Source of the DNA: Nocardiopsis sp. N85 | GTDB taxonomy: Bacteria; Actinomycetota; Actinomycetes; Streptosporangiales; Streptosporangiaceae | Direction: 5' to 3' | Assembly (NCBI RefSeq): GCF_028882275.1 | Contig: NZ_JARBUT010000002.1 | Location: 310,001-374,000, forward strand | DNA: 64,000 nucleotides | Part shown: positions 1 to 7,900 of the stretch, in pieces | Position numbering within the stretch: position 1 is the stretch's first letter | How the letters are laid out: each line of letters starts with the position of its first letter | The notes under the pieces: generated by a model | The model's database searches: none | The model's input: the letters and a program-made list of their open reading frames with translations, nothing else | Told to the model about the DNA's origin: nothing | Position numbers and translations under genes: made by a program

Positions 1-1
1 C

Positions 2-856
2 CGGATCGCCCGGGTGGTGCGCTGGGGACAGATCGGCTCCCGGTTCGGCGGGGTGCTCGGCGGCGTGACGGTGATGCTCGGCGGCACCTGGCTGTCGGGG
101 GACGCGCTGATCCTGGTCGCCGGAGCGATGCTGGTCGCGCTGGGTCTCGCGGTCCCCCTGTCGTTCCCCATGAGCCCGGGGCGCCGCGGGGTGTCGGTGG
201 GCGCCCTGGTCCGGGAGTCCGTGACGACGCTGGCGGGGCGGCGGTTCGCGCCGCTGGTCGTCCTGGTCGTCGGGCTGACCGTCGTCAAGGCGGTACTGGT
301 CATGAGCTGGCAGCCCCTGGTGACGGCGCGGTACGGCGACGACGTCCGGATCAACGGGATGGTCCTGCTCGTGATGACCTTCGCGCTGGCCCTCGGAGCG
401 GCCTGCTCCCGGTTCCTCGGGCATCGGAATCCCCACCTGTGGGGTTCGGCGTGTGTGATCGCCACCGGGGTGCCGCTGTTCCTGGTGGCCTGGGACCTCC
501 TGCCGCCGGTGGTCGCTCTGATCCTCGCCGAGTTCCTGCTCGGCGTGTCGCAGGCGCTGTTCGTGGTGTGGGAGCACCTGATGTACAGCGACGCCGCGCG
601 CAACGCCCTGTTCTCGACGATGTCCTTCGTCGCGTTGGCCGTGCTCTCCATGACCCACGTGCTGTTCGGTTGGGCCTGGGACGGATACGGTCTCGAAACG
701 GCGATGACGGTCGTTCTCGTCGTGTCCGTCGTCGCCGCCGCCGCGACGGCGCCCCTGGCCTTCGCCTTCCCCGAGTCCCGCCGTTTCTTCGACCCCGGGG
801 GAAGGGCGGAGAGGGGTGCCCCGGGTGACTCCGAGGAGAGCGACGTGAGGGAGTGA
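2..856 (+). CDS. MFS transporter, C-terminal part
   Basis: The reading frame is already open at the window edge, so the 5' end is missing. About 284 residues are visible with seven or eight hydrophobic helices and short polar loops, ending in a charged cytoplasmic tail. Composition and the 6+6 helix-like spacing fit a major facilitator exporter of about 400 residues, so roughly 120 N-terminal residues lie outside. The GTG at 14 is only the first start codon in frame and is unlikely to be the real start. Substrate cannot be told. The stop lies about 95 bp before the next gene on the same strand. Confidence 0.7.
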   Translation, partial: RIARVVRWGQIGSRFGGVLGGVTVMLGGTWLSGDALILVAGAMLVALGLAVPLSFPMSPGRRGVSVGALVRESVTTLAGRRFAPLVVLVVGLTVVKAVLVMSWQPLVTARYGDDVRINGMVLLVMTFALALGAACSRFLGHRNPHLWGSACVIATGVPLFLVAWDLLPPVVALILAEFLLGVSQALFVVWEHLMYSDAARNALFSTMSFVALAVLSMTHVLFGWAWDGYGLETAMTVVLVVSVVAAAATAPLAFAFPESRRFFDPGGRAERGAPGDSEESDVRE

Positions 857-951
857 TCCGGGGCGGCCCCTCCCCCCGGGTCACTCCCGGGGCCCCGGAT
901 CCGGGTCGGATAACCTGCCCGTGCACGTTCGGGGAGGAATGCGGGGGAATC

Positions 952-1989
952 ATGAGCCACCTGTCGGAGCTGCTGCGGGATCGGCCGATCGTCCAAGCGC
1001 CCATGGCCGGCGGGGGTTCCACTCCCGAGCTGGTGGACGCGGTGTGGCGGGGCGGGGGAACGGGTTTCCTCGCCGCCGGGTACCTGGCCCCCGAGAAGGT
1101 CGAGGAACAGGTCGCGTCGGTGCGGGCGCGGGGCGTGGCCGCGTTCGGGGTGAACGTGTTCGTGCCCGGACCGCCCGCCGACCCCGCCGTGGTGGCGGCC
1201 TACCGCGAGGAACTGATCGCCGAGGCCGAACGCCACGGCACGGAGGTGGGCCGACCGGTCCACGACGACGATGCCTGGGACGCCAAGATCGACCTGTTGG
1301 AGCGGCTCGCCGTCCCGGTCGTGAGCTTCACGTTCGGTTGCCCCGACGGCAACGTGCTGCGCCGCCTCCAAGAGGCGGGGTCGGCGATCGTCGTCACCGC
1401 CACCACGGTGGACGAGGCGCTGATGGCGGTGGCGCGCGGCGCCGACGGCGTGTGCGTCCAGGGTGTGGAGGCCGGTGGCCACCGGGCGTCGTTCGACCCG
1501 ACCCGGGGCGCGGACCGGCCCACCCTGGAGCTGGTCGCCGCCGTCGCCTCGGCGGTCGAGGTGCCGGTGATCGGCGCGGGCGGGATCATGAGGGGCCGGG
1601 ACGTGGCGGCCGTACTGGAGGCGGGCGCGTCGGCCGCGCAGCTGGGCACGGCGTTCCTGCGCTGCCCCGAGAGCGGGGCCCGCCTCGACCACAAGCTGGC
1701 CCTGGTCGACCCCGACTTCACCGAGACGGCGTTGACGTGGGCGTTCACCGGCCGTCCCGCGCGCGGTCTGGTCAACCGGTTCATCACCGAGCACCCGAAG
1801 GCCCCGCACGCCTACCCGGAGGTGCACCACATGACCCGGCCGCTGCGGGCGGCCGCGGCACAGTCCGCCGACACGGGCGGCATGGCCCTGTGGGCGGGCG
1901 AGGGGTTCCGCGAGGCCACCGACGATCCGGCGACCGAGGTCGTGACCCGGCTGCGCCGCGAGGCGGTGGCGGCCGGTGCCCGGATCTGA
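952..1989 (+). CDS. Nitronate monooxygenase (2-nitropropane dioxygenase family)
   Basis: A 345-aa FMN-dependent TIM-barrel enzyme that would oxidise nitronates such as propionate 3-nitronate. Visible signatures are the N-terminal QAPMAGG stretch, the EAGGH motif near the middle, and the phosphate-binding GAGGI segment followed by AAQLGTAFL. The start at 952 is chosen because GGGGAGG precedes it and MSHLSELL begins the conserved domain; an upstream in-frame ATG at 853 overlaps the preceding gene and adds an unconserved tail. Family assignment is firm, the true substrate is not. Confidence 0.88.
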   Translation: MSHLSELLRDRPIVQAPMAGGGSTPELVDAVWRGGGTGFLAAGYLAPEKVEEQVASVRARGVAAFGVNVFVPGPPADPAVVAAYREELIAEAERHGTEVGRPVHDDDAWDAKIDLLERLAVPVVSFTFGCPDGNVLRRLQEAGSAIVVTATTVDEALMAVARGADGVCVQGVEAGGHRASFDPTRGADRPTLELVAAVASAVEVPVIGAGGIMRGRDVAAVLEAGASAAQLGTAFLRCPESGARLDHKLALVDPDFTETALTWAFTGRPARGLVNRFITEHPKAPHAYPEVHHMTRPLRAAAAQSADTGGMALWAGEGFREATDDPATEVVTRLRREAVAAGARI

Positions 1990-2040
1990 GCGGTCCGGGG
2001 ACGTCGCTGCCGGGGACGCGTTCCCTGCGGGTGTGGGCAC

Positions 2041-2057
2041 CCGTTCGAGGCGAACGG
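2041..2057. terminator. Possible weak terminator hairpin
   Basis: A 7-bp perfect stem (CCGTTCG/CGAACGG) with a 3-nt loop lies between the convergent nitronate monooxygenase and MarR genes. There is no T-run, so the call rests on position and symmetry. Confidence 0.3.
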
Positions 2058-2122
2058 TGCGTTCGAGGCGGGGGGATCGTGCGGGTCCGCGCGGCGGCCC
2101 TTCCGTGAGCGGTGCGGCCGTC

Positions 2123-2569
2123 TCAGGGGGTGGCCTCCACCAGGGACAGCAGGCGGAACAGGTCGGCGACCTGGTCGTCGGTCAGGCCGCTCACCAGCGG
2201 TGAGCGGGCGGCGAGTCCCGCGCCGATGGCGTCGACGATCCGTGTCCCCTCCGTCGTCGGGCGGGCCACCCTCATGCGCCGGTCGCCGACCGAGGCGACC
2301 TTGCTCACCAGCCCACGCCCCTCCAGTTCGCGGGTGACGATCGACACCCGCGAGGCCGTGCAGCCGAGCCGGCGGGCGAGCGCGCCCTGTGAGGAGATCT
2401 CGTGCAGGGCGCGCAGCGTCCTGGCCTGGAACGCGGTGAGTCCGTGTTCGCCGGCCAGGTCGGTGAACAGCCCTTCCAGGCGTTGGGCGACGCGCAGGAG
2501 CACCTCGCCCGCGTCGGGCGTCGAGGGTGTGCCGGGGGTGTCCGCCCCGACGGGTGACGACGATGTCAT
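2123..2569 (-). CDS. MarR-family transcriptional regulator
   Basis: A 148-aa winged-helix regulator. After a Pro/Thr-rich N-terminal tail of about 20 residues come the dimerisation helix, the helix-turn-helix (QGALARRLGCTASRVSIV) and the wing with the DRRMRVARPT strand typical of MarR proteins. It usually represses itself and a neighbouring efflux or oxidoreductase gene. The convergent nitronate monooxygenase and the MFS exporter are the nearest candidates, but they do not share its promoter region. Ligand unknown. Confidence 0.85.
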   Translation of the reverse strand: MTSSSPVGADTPGTPSTPDAGEVLLRVAQRLEGLFTDLAGEHGLTAFQARTLRALHEISSQGALARRLGCTASRVSIVTRELEGRGLVSKVASVGDRRMRVARPTTEGTRIVDAIGAGLAARSPLVSGLTDDQVADLFRLLSLVEATP

Positions 2570-3049
2570 CCGTCCCTCATCTCCACCGCATCGAAATCAA
2601 GGGCAGCCATACCTCACGATGCTTGTCGTGAAGCAAGCAACTTTCCCGCACAGCCTAGCCGCCGACCCCGTCCCGACCATCGCCCTCGGTGCCCGCGGGG
2701 CCGGAGGGGAGCCCCCCGTCGGCACCGCGCGGGACGCGGCAGCGGAGGAGACCCGTACCGCCACCCGCCTCTACGGTGAGACCGGGATCCCCGGAGCTGG
2801 CCGAGGACCGCCCGGAGACGGCCCCCGACCTGGGGAGCCCGGAGTCGTGGAAGGACGGCCGGGGGTTCCTCACGGGACCGACGCCCGACGGCCGCCGGAG
2901 GCGTCGACCCACTCCGTGTTCACGGCCGTGGCGGTGTCCGCGACCGTGTTCCCGTCGGCCCGGACCCGGCTCCCATGAGCGGTTTTACCCACAGGTAACA
3001 ATTGGATTCCCTCACCACGCGGCCCTAGAGAGTGTGAGCCGTGACACCC
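2570..3049. other. Gene-free stretch between marR-like and acylase genes
   Basis: About 480 bp with no ORF that looks coding in either strand. It holds an interrupted palindrome TGCTTG-N8-CAAGCA at 2620-2639, about 50 bp upstream of the MarR start, which is a reasonable self-operator. The rest shows nothing recognisable. Confidence 0.5.
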
Positions 3050-3055
3050 TAAGGT
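3050..3055 (+). promoter_or_regulatory. -10 element TAAGGT of a probable leaderless promoter
   Basis: TAAGGT ends 6 nt before the ATG at 3062, and no Shine-Dalgarno is present. That spacing puts the transcript start at or next to the start codon. Confidence 0.5.
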
Positions 3056-3061
3056 TCCGAC

Positions 3062-5617
3062 ATGGGTGTATTGCGTAAACGTGTCCTCTTTCGTGTATTT
3101 CTGGGCGTTCTGTCGACTTTTGTGGTGCTCGCCCTGGTCGGCGCGCTCCTCGGGGTGTGGACCGTGCGCAGGTCGTTCCCGCAAACGTCCGGTGATCTCG
3201 CCCTTCCCGGCCTGAACGCCCCGGTCACGGTACTGCGCGACGGGTACGGCGTCCCCCACGTCTACGCCGACGACGCGCACGACCTGTTCATGGCGCAGGG
3301 CTTCGTCCACGCCCAGGACCGGTTCTGGGAGATGGACTTCCGCCGCCACGTGACGGCCGGGCGGACCGCCGAGCTCTTCGGCGAAGGACAGGTGGACACC
3401 GACGTCTACCTGCGCACCATGGGCTGGCGTCACGTCGCCGAGCAGGAGTACGACCTGCTGGCCCCCGAGAGCCGGGGGTACCTCGACGCCTACGCCGCAG
3501 GCGTCAACGCCTGGCTGGACGAGAACGACGGGGCCGAGGCGAGCCTGGAGTACGCCCTGCTGAACGCGCTCAACGGCGGCCACACCATCGAACCGTGGGA
3601 CCCCGTGGACAGCCTGGCCTGGCTCAAGGCCATGGCCTGGGACCTGGGCGGCAACATGCGCGAGGAGACGGAGCGGGCGCGGCTGCTCGCCGCCGGCCTC
3701 ACCGAGGAGCGGATCGCCGAACTGTACCCGGAGTACCCCTACGAGGAGCACCTGCCGATCACCGACACCGACGAGCTGCTGGGCGCCGAGGCCGACCTGC
3801 GCGGGGAGGCCGACGAACGGCGGGCCCCGGACACAGACCGCCCCGCGCTGCCCGAGGAGGCCGTGGCCGCCGTCGACGACGTGTACGCCCGCGCTCTGGC
3901 GCTGCCCGAGATGCTCGGCCCCAAGAGCAGCCCCGACCTGGGCTCCAACTCGTGGGTCGTCGGCGGTGAGCACACCGCGTCGGGTCTGCCCCTGCTGGCC
4001 AACGACCCCCACCTGGGCGCGGCGATGCCCTCCACCTGGCACCAGGTCGGGCTGCACTGCACCGAGTTGACCGAGGCCTGCCCGTTCGACGTCGCCGGGT
4101 TCGGCTTCTCCGGGCTGCCCGGCGTGGTCATCGGCCAGAACGAGTCGATCGCCTGGGGATTCACCAACCTCAACCCCGACGTGATGGATCTGTTCGTCGA
4201 ACGCGTCGAGGGCGACTCCTACATCGTCGACGGCGAGGCCCGTCCCCTGGAGATCCGGACCGAGACCGTCGAGGTCGCCGACGGCGAGGACGTGGAGATC
4301 ACCGTCCGCTCGACCCACCACGGCCCGCTGCTGTCGGACACCGCCGCCGGTGAGGACCTGGCCGGTATCGCCGAGGAGCCGACGCTGGAGGGCGCCGAGG
4401 AGGGGGCCGAGTACGCGGTGGCCCTCCAGTGGACCGCGCTCACGCCCGGCACCACCGGCGACGCCCTGTTCGTCATGAACCGCGCCCGCGACTGGGAGGA
4501 CTTCCGGGTGGCGGCCAGCGGGTTCGACGTACCCGCCCAGAACCTCGTCTACGCCGACGACGAGGGCAACATCGGCTACCAGGCCCCCGGCGTCGTTCCG
4601 GTCCGCGGCAAGGGCGACGGCCGTTACCCGGCCCCCGGCTGGGACTCCGACTACGACTGGAAGGAGTTCATCCCCTTCGAGGAGCTCCCCAGCGTCCACA
4701 ACCCCGCGTCCGGGTTCATCGTCACGGCCAACCAGTCCGGGGTGGACGCCGACTACCCGCACCTGCTCACCGACGACTGGGACTACGGCTACCGCTCCCA
4801 GCGCATCAACGACCTGCTGGAGGAGGCGATCGCCGAGGGCCCGGTGGACGGGGAGGACATGTCGCGCATCCACATGGACTCGTACCACGGCGGCGCCGTC
4901 GCCATCGTTCCCCACCTGGTGGACGTCGAGGTCGAGGGCACGGCCGCGCGGGCGCGGGAGCTGTTGGTCGACTGGGACCTGTACACCGAGCCGGACTCCG
5001 CCGGCGCGGCGTTCTACCAGGCCACCTGGCGGCATCTGCTGCCGTTGCTGTTCGACGAGCTGGAGCCGGTCGCCATGACCGGCAACTCACGCGGCATGTA
5101 CGTGGTGGCCGACCTGTTGGAGGACCCCGACTCCGAGTGGTGGGAGGGCGAGGAGGCGAGCGGCCGCGACGAGGTGCTGGCCGCCGCGATGGAGGCCGCC
5201 GCCGAGGAGCTGACCGGGCTGCTCGGGGACGACCCCGCCGACTGGCGGTGGGGCGACCTGCACATCCTGACCGCGACCCACCAGTCGTTCGGCACGTCGG
5301 GCATCGGGCCCGTCGAGTGGCTGTTCAACCGGGGTCCGGTGGAGAGCTCGGGCGGCTCGGCGATCGTCAACGCCACCGGCTGGGACGACAAGGAGGGGTA
5401 CGCGATCACGGCGGTGCCGTCGATGCGCATGGTCGTCGACCTGTCCGATCGTGACGCCTCCACCTGGGTCCACCTGACCGGCAACTCCGGGCACGCCTTC
5501 CATCCCCACTACGACGACCAGTTGGAGCCGTGGGGTCGTGGGGAGACGATGCCGTTCGCGTTCACCGAGGACGCGGTGCGCGCGGCGGCGGTGGACGAGT
5601 TGACCCTCGTCCCCTGA
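3062..5617 (+). CDS. Penicillin-acylase-family N-terminal nucleophile hydrolase
   Basis: An 851-aa enzyme of peptidase family S45 (penicillin G acylase, aculeacin and acyl-homoserine-lactone acylases). A membrane anchor or signal spans about residues 8-34. The alpha part carries the DGYGVPHVYADD start of the domain. The linker ends in DLGSNSW, where Ser295 would become the new N-terminus and nucleophile of the beta chain after self-cleavage. NDPHLG and the QNESIAWGFTN stretch follow, as in family members. The long acidic spacer at about residues 235-290 fits the excised linker. Substrate cannot be decided: beta-lactam side chains, lipopeptides or quorum-sensing lactones are all possible. It is monocistronic and has a strong terminator. 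Confidence 0.9.
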   Translation: MGVLRKRVLFRVFLGVLSTFVVLALVGALLGVWTVRRSFPQTSGDLALPGLNAPVTVLRDGYGVPHVYADDAHDLFMAQGFVHAQDRFWEMDFRRHVTAGRTAELFGEGQVDTDVYLRTMGWRHVAEQEYDLLAPESRGYLDAYAAGVNAWLDENDGAEASLEYALLNALNGGHTIEPWDPVDSLAWLKAMAWDLGGNMREETERARLLAAGLTEERIAELYPEYPYEEHLPITDTDELLGAEADLRGEADERRAPDTDRPALPEEAVAAVDDVYARALALPEMLGPKSSPDLGSNSWVVGGEHTASGLPLLANDPHLGAAMPSTWHQVGLHCTELTEACPFDVAGFGFSGLPGVVIGQNESIAWGFTNLNPDVMDLFVERVEGDSYIVDGEARPLEIRTETVEVADGEDVEITVRSTHHGPLLSDTAAGEDLAGIAEEPTLEGAEEGAEYAVALQWTALTPGTTGDALFVMNRARDWEDFRVAASGFDVPAQNLVYADDEGNIGYQAPGVVPVRGKGDGRYPAPGWDSDYDWKEFIPFEELPSVHNPASGFIVTANQSGVDADYPHLLTDDWDYGYRSQRINDLLEEAIAEGPVDGEDMSRIHMDSYHGGAVAIVPHLVDVEVEGTAARARELLVDWDLYTEPDSAGAAFYQATWRHLLPLLFDELEPVAMTGNSRGMYVVADLLEDPDSEWWEGEEASGRDEVLAAAMEAAAEELTGLLGDDPADWRWGDLHILTATHQSFGTSGIGPVEWLFNRGPVESSGGSAIVNATGWDDKEGYAITAVPSMRMVVDLSDRDASTWVHLTGNSGHAFHPHYDDQLEPWGRGETMPFAFTEDAVRAAAVDELTLVP

Positions 5618-5631
5618 CCGCGCGTTGAACG

Positions 5632-5661
5632 GAGGAGGGCCCGTCGACGCGGGCCCTCCTC
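5632..5661. terminator. Bidirectional terminator, 12-bp perfect stem
   Basis: GAGGAGGGCCCG pairs exactly with CGGGCCCTCCTC around a 6-nt loop, between the convergent acylase and SDR genes. Confidence 0.8.
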
Positions 5662-5681
5662 GCGTGTGCGGGGCCGAGGGC

Positions 5682-6557
5682 TCAGGCCTTGATCGGAAAG
5701 GTGACCCCGGTGCGCTCCTCCGACAGCTCCCACAGCCGGCGGGCGGCGCCCCCGTCCTTGGCCGCCGGGCTGCGCCCGCACAGGGTGGGGGCGCCGCGCA
5801 TACCGCCCCGGGGGCCGGCGAACCCGGCCGGAGGCATCCGCTGAGTGGCGGCGTAGATCGTGGGCAGGGCGCCGGCGGCGGCACTCTGCGCGAACAGCCT
5901 GTTGCCGATGGCGGTGAACGCCCGCGACAACGGGTTGGCTGCCTGTCCCTGGAGGTTGGTGGCGGCGTAGCCGGGGTGGGCGGCCACCGACAGCACCGGG
6001 GAGCCGACCTCGGTGAGGCGGCGCTGGAGTTCGAGGGTGAAGAGCAGGTTGGCCAGCTTGGACCGACCGTAGGCGCGATAGGGGGTGTAGCCGCGCTCGA
6101 AGTCGACGTCGTCGAAGTCGATGCCCGGCACCGAGGCGTGCAGCCCCGAGGAGATGGTGACCACCCGGCCGGTCACCTGGCCCAGGAGCAGGTTGGTGAG
6201 GGCGAAGTGGCCGAAGTGGTTGACCCCGAACTGGAGCTCGAAGCCGTCGACCGTCCGCGCCTTGGGGACGGCCATGATGCCGGCGTTGTTGACGAGGAGG
6301 TGGATGTCATCGGTCCAGCCCGCGGCGAAGGTCCGCACGGAGGCCAGGTCGGCCAGGTCCAGGCGGCGCACCTCGGTCTCTCCGCGGATGCCTTCGGCGG
6401 CGGCGCGCCCCTTGGCCTCGTCACGCACGGCCATGACGACACGGGCGCCGGCCCCGGCCAGGATCCGCGTGGTCTCCAGGCCCAGACCGCTGTTGGCTCC
6501 GGTGACGATCGCCGTACGTCCGGTGAGGTCGGGAAGGGCGACGGGTGTGGTGTCCAT
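5682..6557 (-). CDS. Short-chain dehydrogenase/reductase
   Basis: A 291-aa NAD(P)-dependent Rossmann enzyme. The nucleotide-binding TGANSGLG begins about 20 residues in, NNAG marks strand 4, and the catalytic Ser (TISSGLH) and YxxxK (YGRSK) are present. Length and the YRAYGRSKLANLLF segment resemble the retinol-dehydrogenase or WW-oxidoreductase type. The start at 6557 is chosen because MDTTP begins the domain and TACCGT plus GAGGGA lie right before it; longer starts cross the regulator's operator. It is divergent from a TetR gene that probably controls it. Confidence 0.88.
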   Translation of the reverse strand: MDTTPVALPDLTGRTAIVTGANSGLGLETTRILAGAGARVVMAVRDEAKGRAAAEGIRGETEVRRLDLADLASVRTFAAGWTDDIHLLVNNAGIMAVPKARTVDGFELQFGVNHFGHFALTNLLLGQVTGRVVTISSGLHASVPGIDFDDVDFERGYTPYRAYGRSKLANLLFTLELQRRLTEVGSPVLSVAAHPGYAATNLQGQAANPLSRAFTAIGNRLFAQSAAAGALPTIYAATQRMPPAGFAGPRGGMRGAPTLCGRSPAAKDGGAARRLWELSEERTGVTFPIKA

Positions 6558-6563
6558 TCCCTC

Positions 6564-6593
6564 ACGGTAGACAACCCGGAGCGAAGTTGTCAA
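6564..6593 (-). promoter_or_regulatory. Promoter of the SDR gene
   Basis: On the minus strand TTGACA (6588-6593) is followed after 18 nt by TACCGT (6564-6569), 6 nt before the SDR start. The -35 hexamer lies inside the operator palindrome. Confidence 0.65.
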
Positions 6594-6600
6594 TGACAAC
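6586..6600. promoter_or_regulatory. TetR operator candidate (perfect 7-1-7 palindrome)
   Basis: GTTGTCA-A-TGACAAC lies between the divergent SDR and TetR genes and covers the SDR -35 box, the usual arrangement for TetR-type repression. A second smaller dyad TAAAC-N4-GTTTA is at 6614-6627. Confidence 0.65.
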
Positions 6601-6604
6601 AATG

Positions 6605-6631
6605 TTGACGCCGTAAACATCCGTTTATGCT
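6605..6631 (+). promoter_or_regulatory. Promoter of the TetR gene
   Basis: TTGACG at 6605-6610 and TATGCT at 6626-6631 are 15 nt apart, slightly short. TATGCT ends 6 nt before the ATG, so the mRNA is probably leaderless. A small dyad lies between the boxes. Confidence 0.5.
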
Positions 6632-6637
6632 GGACCC

Positions 6638-7222
6638 ATGACCGGTCGTCCCTACCACCACGGAGACCTGCGCGCGGCCCTGCTCGCCGGTGCCGAGCGC
6701 ACCCTGGCCGAGCGCGGACCGAACGCGCTGTCCCTACGCGAACTCGCACGTGAGGCGGGGGTGAGCCACGCCGCCCCCAGTCGTCACTTCCGTGACAAGA
6801 CCGCCCTGCTGGACGCACTGGCCCTCAGCGGTTTCGAGCGCCTCACCGAGCGACTGGACGCCGCGGCCTCCGAATCCGGGGACACCCGCAGCGGACTGCT
6901 CGCCATGGGCCGTGTGTACGTCGCGTTCGCCCTGGGCAACACCGCCCTGCTCGACCTCATGTACGCGCGCAAACACGCGCCCGACTCCCCCGAGGAACTC
7001 ACGGCGGCGATCGGCCACCTGCTGGAGACCGTGCTGGGCATGATCGCCGAGGGTCAGCGGGCGGGGGAGGTCGCCGCGGGCGACCCGGAGTCCATCGCGT
7101 TCACGGTGGCCGCGACCCTGCACGGGTTCGCGGTCCTCAACTCGACCACCCCGCCCGACGAGATCGACCGGTCGCTGCCCCGCATCATCGACGTCCTGGT
7201 CACCGGTCTCATCCCCCGCTGA
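6638..7222 (+). CDS. TetR-family regulator (WHG-domain type)
   Basis: A 194-aa repressor. The N-terminal helix-turn-helix reads LSLRELAREAGVSHAAPSRH, and the C-terminal ligand domain has the FALGNTALLDLMYARKH segment common in the WHG/TetR_C_33 group. It diverges from the SDR gene across an 80-bp region holding a perfect palindrome and both promoters, so it most likely represses the SDR and itself. Inducer unknown. Confidence 0.88.
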   Translation: MTGRPYHHGDLRAALLAGAERTLAERGPNALSLRELAREAGVSHAAPSRHFRDKTALLDALALSGFERLTERLDAAASESGDTRSGLLAMGRVYVAFALGNTALLDLMYARKHAPDSPEELTAAIGHLLETVLGMIAEGQRAGEVAAGDPESIAFTVAATLHGFAVLNSTTPPDEIDRSLPRIIDVLVTGLIPR

Positions 7223-7514
7223 AGCCCACCGCCGCGACCCGTCGCCCCGCTCCCCGGTGGTCTCCCCGGAATCCACGCGACCCCGCCGGGCACACCGGGG
7301 CACGGCACCGGCACCGGCACCGGCACCGGCACTTCGGGGAGGATCCTCGGCGCACCCGTTCCGGGGGCGTACGGACGGACGACGGGGACCTCTCGGGGCC
7401 CGACGGCGTTCGTACGGCCGGCCGCGTGCACGGCTCCGGGCCGGTTCGGTCCGGAGCGGGGACGGGTAGAGCCGGAGTACGGGCCGGTCGAGGGCCGGCC
7501 GGAACGGGGGGAAC
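7223..7514. other. Gene-free stretch with a GGCACC hexamer run
   Basis: Nearly 300 bp without a plausible gene. It includes about five head-to-tail copies of GGCACC at 7304-7332, a simple-sequence tract of no evident function. Confidence 0.5.
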
Positions 7515-7709
7515 ATGCGCGCGAACGTCGGCGACCACGTCCACACGCACGGGGTCACCAGCAGCGACGGTCAGGACGTCGGGGAGATCATCGAGGTGCG
7601 CGGCGCCCGGAACGGGCCGCCCTACCTGGTGCGCTTTCCCGACGGCGAGGAACGGCTCATCCACCCGGGGCCGAACACCGTGGTGGAGCCCCGGCGCCCG
7701 GTGGAGTGA
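7515..7709 (+). CDS. DUF1918 small protein
   Basis: A 64-aa basic-acidic protein that matches the actinobacterial DUF1918 family from end to end: an N-terminal GDHVHTHG segment, the GEIIEVRG strand, and [19 protein letters not shown], an SH3-like small barrel by pattern. GGGGGGAAC precedes the ATG. The family's function is not known. It stands alone in front of a strong terminator. Confidence 0.85.
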   Translation: MRANVGDHVHTHGVTSSDGQDVGEIIEVRGARNGPPYLVRFPDGEERLIHPGPNTVVEPRRPVE

Positions 7710-7718
7710 CGGGGCGTC

Positions 7719-7755
7719 GAGAAGGGCGACGGGTCGCGGACCCGCCGCCCTTCTC
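7719..7755 (+). terminator. Terminator after DUF1918 gene
   Basis: A 10-bp stem GAGAAGGGCG/CGCCCTTCTC encloses a second stem CGGGTC/GACCCG with a 3-nt loop, giving one long hairpin with a single mismatch. Confidence 0.75.
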
Positions 7756-7900
7756 GTGCCGTGAAGCCCGAAAACCGTTGGCCCGTCGGGGATCGCGAAC
7801 CCTACCCTCCCAGAAGGCGGCAGGCCGTACCCACGGCCGCACAGGCATGCGCGCACCGCCCTTGGTCGCCCCGACGACACCGGAGAGGAACGGGCACCCC

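Noticed and set aside
2870-5035. Long open frame of 721 codons antisense to the acylase gene
   Set aside because: Typical GC-rich shadow frame: Gly/Val/Arg-rich, no domains, fully overlaps a clear gene.
7304-7332. GGCACC hexamer repeat as a CRISPR or regulatory array
   Set aside because: No spacers; simple slippage tract.
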